Of a DNA stretch of 64,000 nucleotides, positions 60,680 to 64,000 are shown piece by piece. The notes below the pieces were generated by a model that did no database searches, had not been told where the DNA came from, and saw only the letters and a list, made by a program, of their open reading frames with translations. This DNA is from 20CM-2-65-7 sp963830455 (GTDB lineage: Bacteria > Gemmatimonadota > Gemmatimonadetes > Gemmatimonadales > GWC2-71-9), in NCBI GenBank assembly GCA_963830455.1, contig CAWHMT010000003.1, forward strand, positions 124,001 to 188,000, read 5' to 3'. Position 1 is the first letter of the stretch, and every line of letters starts with the position of its first letter. Position numbers and translations under genes: made by a program.

Positions 60680-61742
60680 CGGCCACGCCGCCGTTATCCT
60701 TAGATATGCAGCTCGATGGAGTGCTCGCGGGGCTCGAGCGCGGCGACACCGCCGCGCTGGCGCGCGCCATCAGCCTGGTGGAGAATCAGCGCGACGGGTT
60801 CGAGCAGCTGCTGTCGGCGCTGTACCGCAAGATCGGGAACCGGAAGGCGCATCGCATCGGGATCACCGGACCGCCGGGAGCGGGGAAGAGCACGCTCACC
60901 GAACAGCTGGTCCGGGCCTATCGCGGTCGTGGGCTCAAGGTCGCGGTCATCGCGGTCGATCCGACCAGTCCGTTCACGGGCGGCGCGCTGCTGGGGGACC
61001 GGATCCGCATGGAATCGGTCAGTCTCGATCCGGGGGTGTTCATTCGATCGATGGCGACGCGCGGCGCGCGGGGCGGACTCGCCACGACGACCGAAGAGGT
61101 GGCGGACGTGCTGGAGGCGTTTGGCTTCGACCGCATCGTGATCGAGACGGTCGGCGTCGGCCAAACCGAGCTCGACGTGGCGGCCACCGCGGATACGACC
61201 GTGCTGGTCCTGGTCCCCGAGTCGGGCGACGGCATCCAGACGTTGAAGGCCGGGGTGATGGAGATCGCCGAGCTGTACGTGATCAACAAGAGCGATCGTC
61301 CCGGGGCGGACAAGCTGAGAAGCGAAGTCGCAATCATGCTTGGTATCCGCAGGGGCCATGCGTTCGCGCATATCACGCCGCATCATAACCCCAGGGCGGC
61401 GAAGGGCGGCGAAGGGCGGCGAGGTAAGGCGGCGGCGACTGATGAGTGGGACGCGCCGGTCCTCACGACCGTCGCCTCCAAGGGCGAGGGAATCGCCGAG
61501 CTCGTCGCCGCGCTCGACCGGCATCACGATTACCTCGTGAGCAGCGGCAAACGCGATGAGCGCCGCAAACGCCGTCTCGCGGCGCGCACGCGGGCCGTCG
61601 TGAACCGGGCGATCCGGCAGTGGGTATGGGAGGAGACGAAGGCCGAAGACGTGATCAGCAAGCGGCTGGATGATGTGGCCGCCGGCACGCGCAGCCCCTA
61701 CGATGTCGCTGCCGAGGTACTCAAGCAGGTGAGGAATGGCAA

Positions 61743-61746
<4 letters not shown>
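60676..61746 (+). CDS. meaB: Methylmalonyl-CoA mutase-associated GTPase MeaB
   Basis: 356 residues from GTG 60676, or 346 from ATG 60706. G3E-type GTPase with Walker A GPPGAGKS (65-72), VIAVDPTSPFTGGALLGDRIRM, DRIVIETVGVGQTE and NKSD. It guards the cobalamin cofactor of methylmalonyl-CoA mutase, whose gene follows with an ATGA overlap. A 10-base triple repeat (61393-61422) encodes a basic Gly-rich loop (AAKGGEGRRGKAAA) not typical of the family. Confidence 0.94.
61393..61422 (+). repeat. Triple 10-base repeat inside meaB
   Basis: AGGGCGGCGA three times without interruption. Ten-base units rotate the frame, so the three copies encode different residues in a Lys/Gly/Arg loop after the G-domain. 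Confidence 0.8.
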
Positions 61747-63305
<1,559 letters not shown>

Positions 63306-63308
63306 GTC

Positions 63309-64000
63309 ATGAGCGCCCTCCCCGCTGCCATTACCGAACGCGATGCCCAGGACGCGCTCCAGCGTCTCGCCCGGGTCCAGCCCGGCAATCACTGGGTGGT
63401 GAGCTGTTATCTGAAGCTCGAGCCGCGAGACCGCACCCGCGGCAAGTACCTGATCAAGATGAAGAATCGTGTGAAGGAGCAAGAAGCGGCGCTGGCGCGG
63501 CAACCGCTCTCCCACCAGGACCGCGAGCACATCGCGCATGCGCTGCGCCAGGTCCTCGATTTCCTGGAAGAGCCGAATCATCTGCCGCGCTCGCGGGCGA
63601 TCGCGATCTTCGCGTCTCGTGAGCTGGGGCTGTTCGAGGTGCTGCCGCTGCCGCACGTGCATCGCTCCCGCCTGGCGGTCGCGCGCGAGCCGCTGATTCG
63701 CGAGGCGCTGGTGCTCGAAGAGGAATTCGGCACGATCCTGGCCGTCGTGTACGACCGCACCGCCGCGCGGTTCTTCGAGATCACGGCGTACGACACCGTC
63801 GAGCTCCCCGGGCTCGCCGCCACCGACGCCTCGCGTGCCGGCAAGTTTCACGGCGCCTCCCAGCGTCAGGTGATGGCGCGCGGCGCCAGGCCCTCGGGCA
63901 GCGCCGGTGAGCACAACTATCATCAGCGCATCCGCACGGAGAAGCAGCGTCTCTATGCCCAGATCGCCGACCGCATCTTCCAGGTCAACCAGGGGAAGCC
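63309..64000 (+). CDS. baeRF-like (archaeo-eukaryotic release-factor) protein, 5' part
   Basis: ATG at 63309, cut by the window end after 230 codons. The first 60 residues are a helical region (ALQRLARVQPGNHWVVSCYLKLEPRDRTRGKYLIKMKNRVKEQEAAL), followed by a beta-rich part (AIFASRELGLFEVLPLPH, FGTILAVVYDRTAARFFEI) and the start of a helix (GEHNYHQRIRTEKQRLYAQIADRIF). This pattern fits bacterial proteins of the archaeo-eukaryotic release factor type (baeRF), thought to act on stalled ribosomes or tRNA. The call is tentative. It follows the mutase gene by 3 bases. Confidence 0.5.
   Translation, partial: MSALPAAITERDAQDALQRLARVQPGNHWVVSCYLKLEPRDRTRGKYLIKMKNRVKEQEAALARQPLSHQDREHIAHALRQVLDFLEEPNHLPRSRAIAIFASRELGLFEVLPLPHVHRSRLAVAREPLIREALVLEEEFGTILAVVYDRTAARFFEITAYDTVELPGLAATDASRAGKFHGASQRQVMARGARPSGSAGEHNYHQRIRTEKQRLYAQIADRIFQVNQGK

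Overview
The window is about 65% GC and almost entirely protein-coding. Genes sit in long same-strand runs joined mostly by 4-base ATGA/GTGA overlaps, with many GTG starts and some TTG starts. The gene set (type-3 prolyl-tRNA synthetase, a PorV-like outer-membrane barrel, TMTC-type membrane protein, methylmalonyl-CoA mutase with MeaB, free-living amino-acid, purine and cofactor synthesis) suggests a Gram-negative, didermic soil or aquatic bacterium. I favour the Gemmatimonadota, but this is inference from gene content and style, not from a marker search.

Layout. 1-13.6 kb (+): elongasome genes mreC (cut by the window edge), mreD, mrdA and rodA, then accD, folC, hisS, proS, lysA, guaA and a TMTC-like membrane TPR protein, followed by a type IV pilin-like gene. 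14-18.1 kb: an EIIA-Ntr-like gene facing dusB, larB and a GGDEF protein, then the tmRNA gene with a clear promoter and a perfect hairpin terminator. 18.1-25.4 kb: scattered genes (secreted protein, Yip1 protein, pyruvate phosphate dikinase, MFS transporter, GH30 glycosidase). 25.4-36.2 kb (-): one long coupled cluster, truA, transaldolase, purB, purC fused in frame to psd, pssA, purS, purQ, a lipoprotein, a zinc-ribbon protein, purL, purF, then GH30. It joins purine synthesis to phosphatidylethanolamine synthesis. 36.2-49.2 kb (+): trpD, (lexA on the other strand), trpC, trpB, a HEAT-repeat protein, an HD-GYP protein, trpA, a membrane GAF/MCP-signalling protein, folK, panB, a 58-residue basic protein, panC, yqeK and a LytR_C lipoprotein. 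49.1-51.1 kb (-): rlmN and a PorV-like barrel. 51.2-64 kb (+): a second EIIA-like gene, aspS, phoH, a 7TM-HD (PgpH-type) protein, ybeY, two CNNM/CorC-type CBS proteins, mgtE, meaB, the methylmalonyl-CoA mutase large subunit and a partial gene resembling bacterial archaeo-eukaryotic release factors.

Themes. Cyclic-nucleotide signalling recurs (GGDEF, HD-GYP, 7TM-HD). The HEAT and HD-GYP proteins, which separate trpB from trpA, appear to share a paralogous N-terminal domain of about 95 residues. Short tandem arrays, most with a 7-base period, lie inside conserved genes (hisS, proS, purL, trpA) without breaking the frame, and a ten-unit AT-rich heptamer array lies between panB and the next gene. 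Three conserved genes (purL twice, folK, panC) are broken by single-base frame changes, two at homopolymers. The purC-psd fusion could also come from one extra base. These may be consensus errors in the assembly, so any biological reading of them must wait for read-level evidence.

No transposase, prophage, CRISPR array, rRNA or tRNA gene was seen. The only stretch over 300 bases without a protein gene (17680-18114) is filled by the tmRNA.
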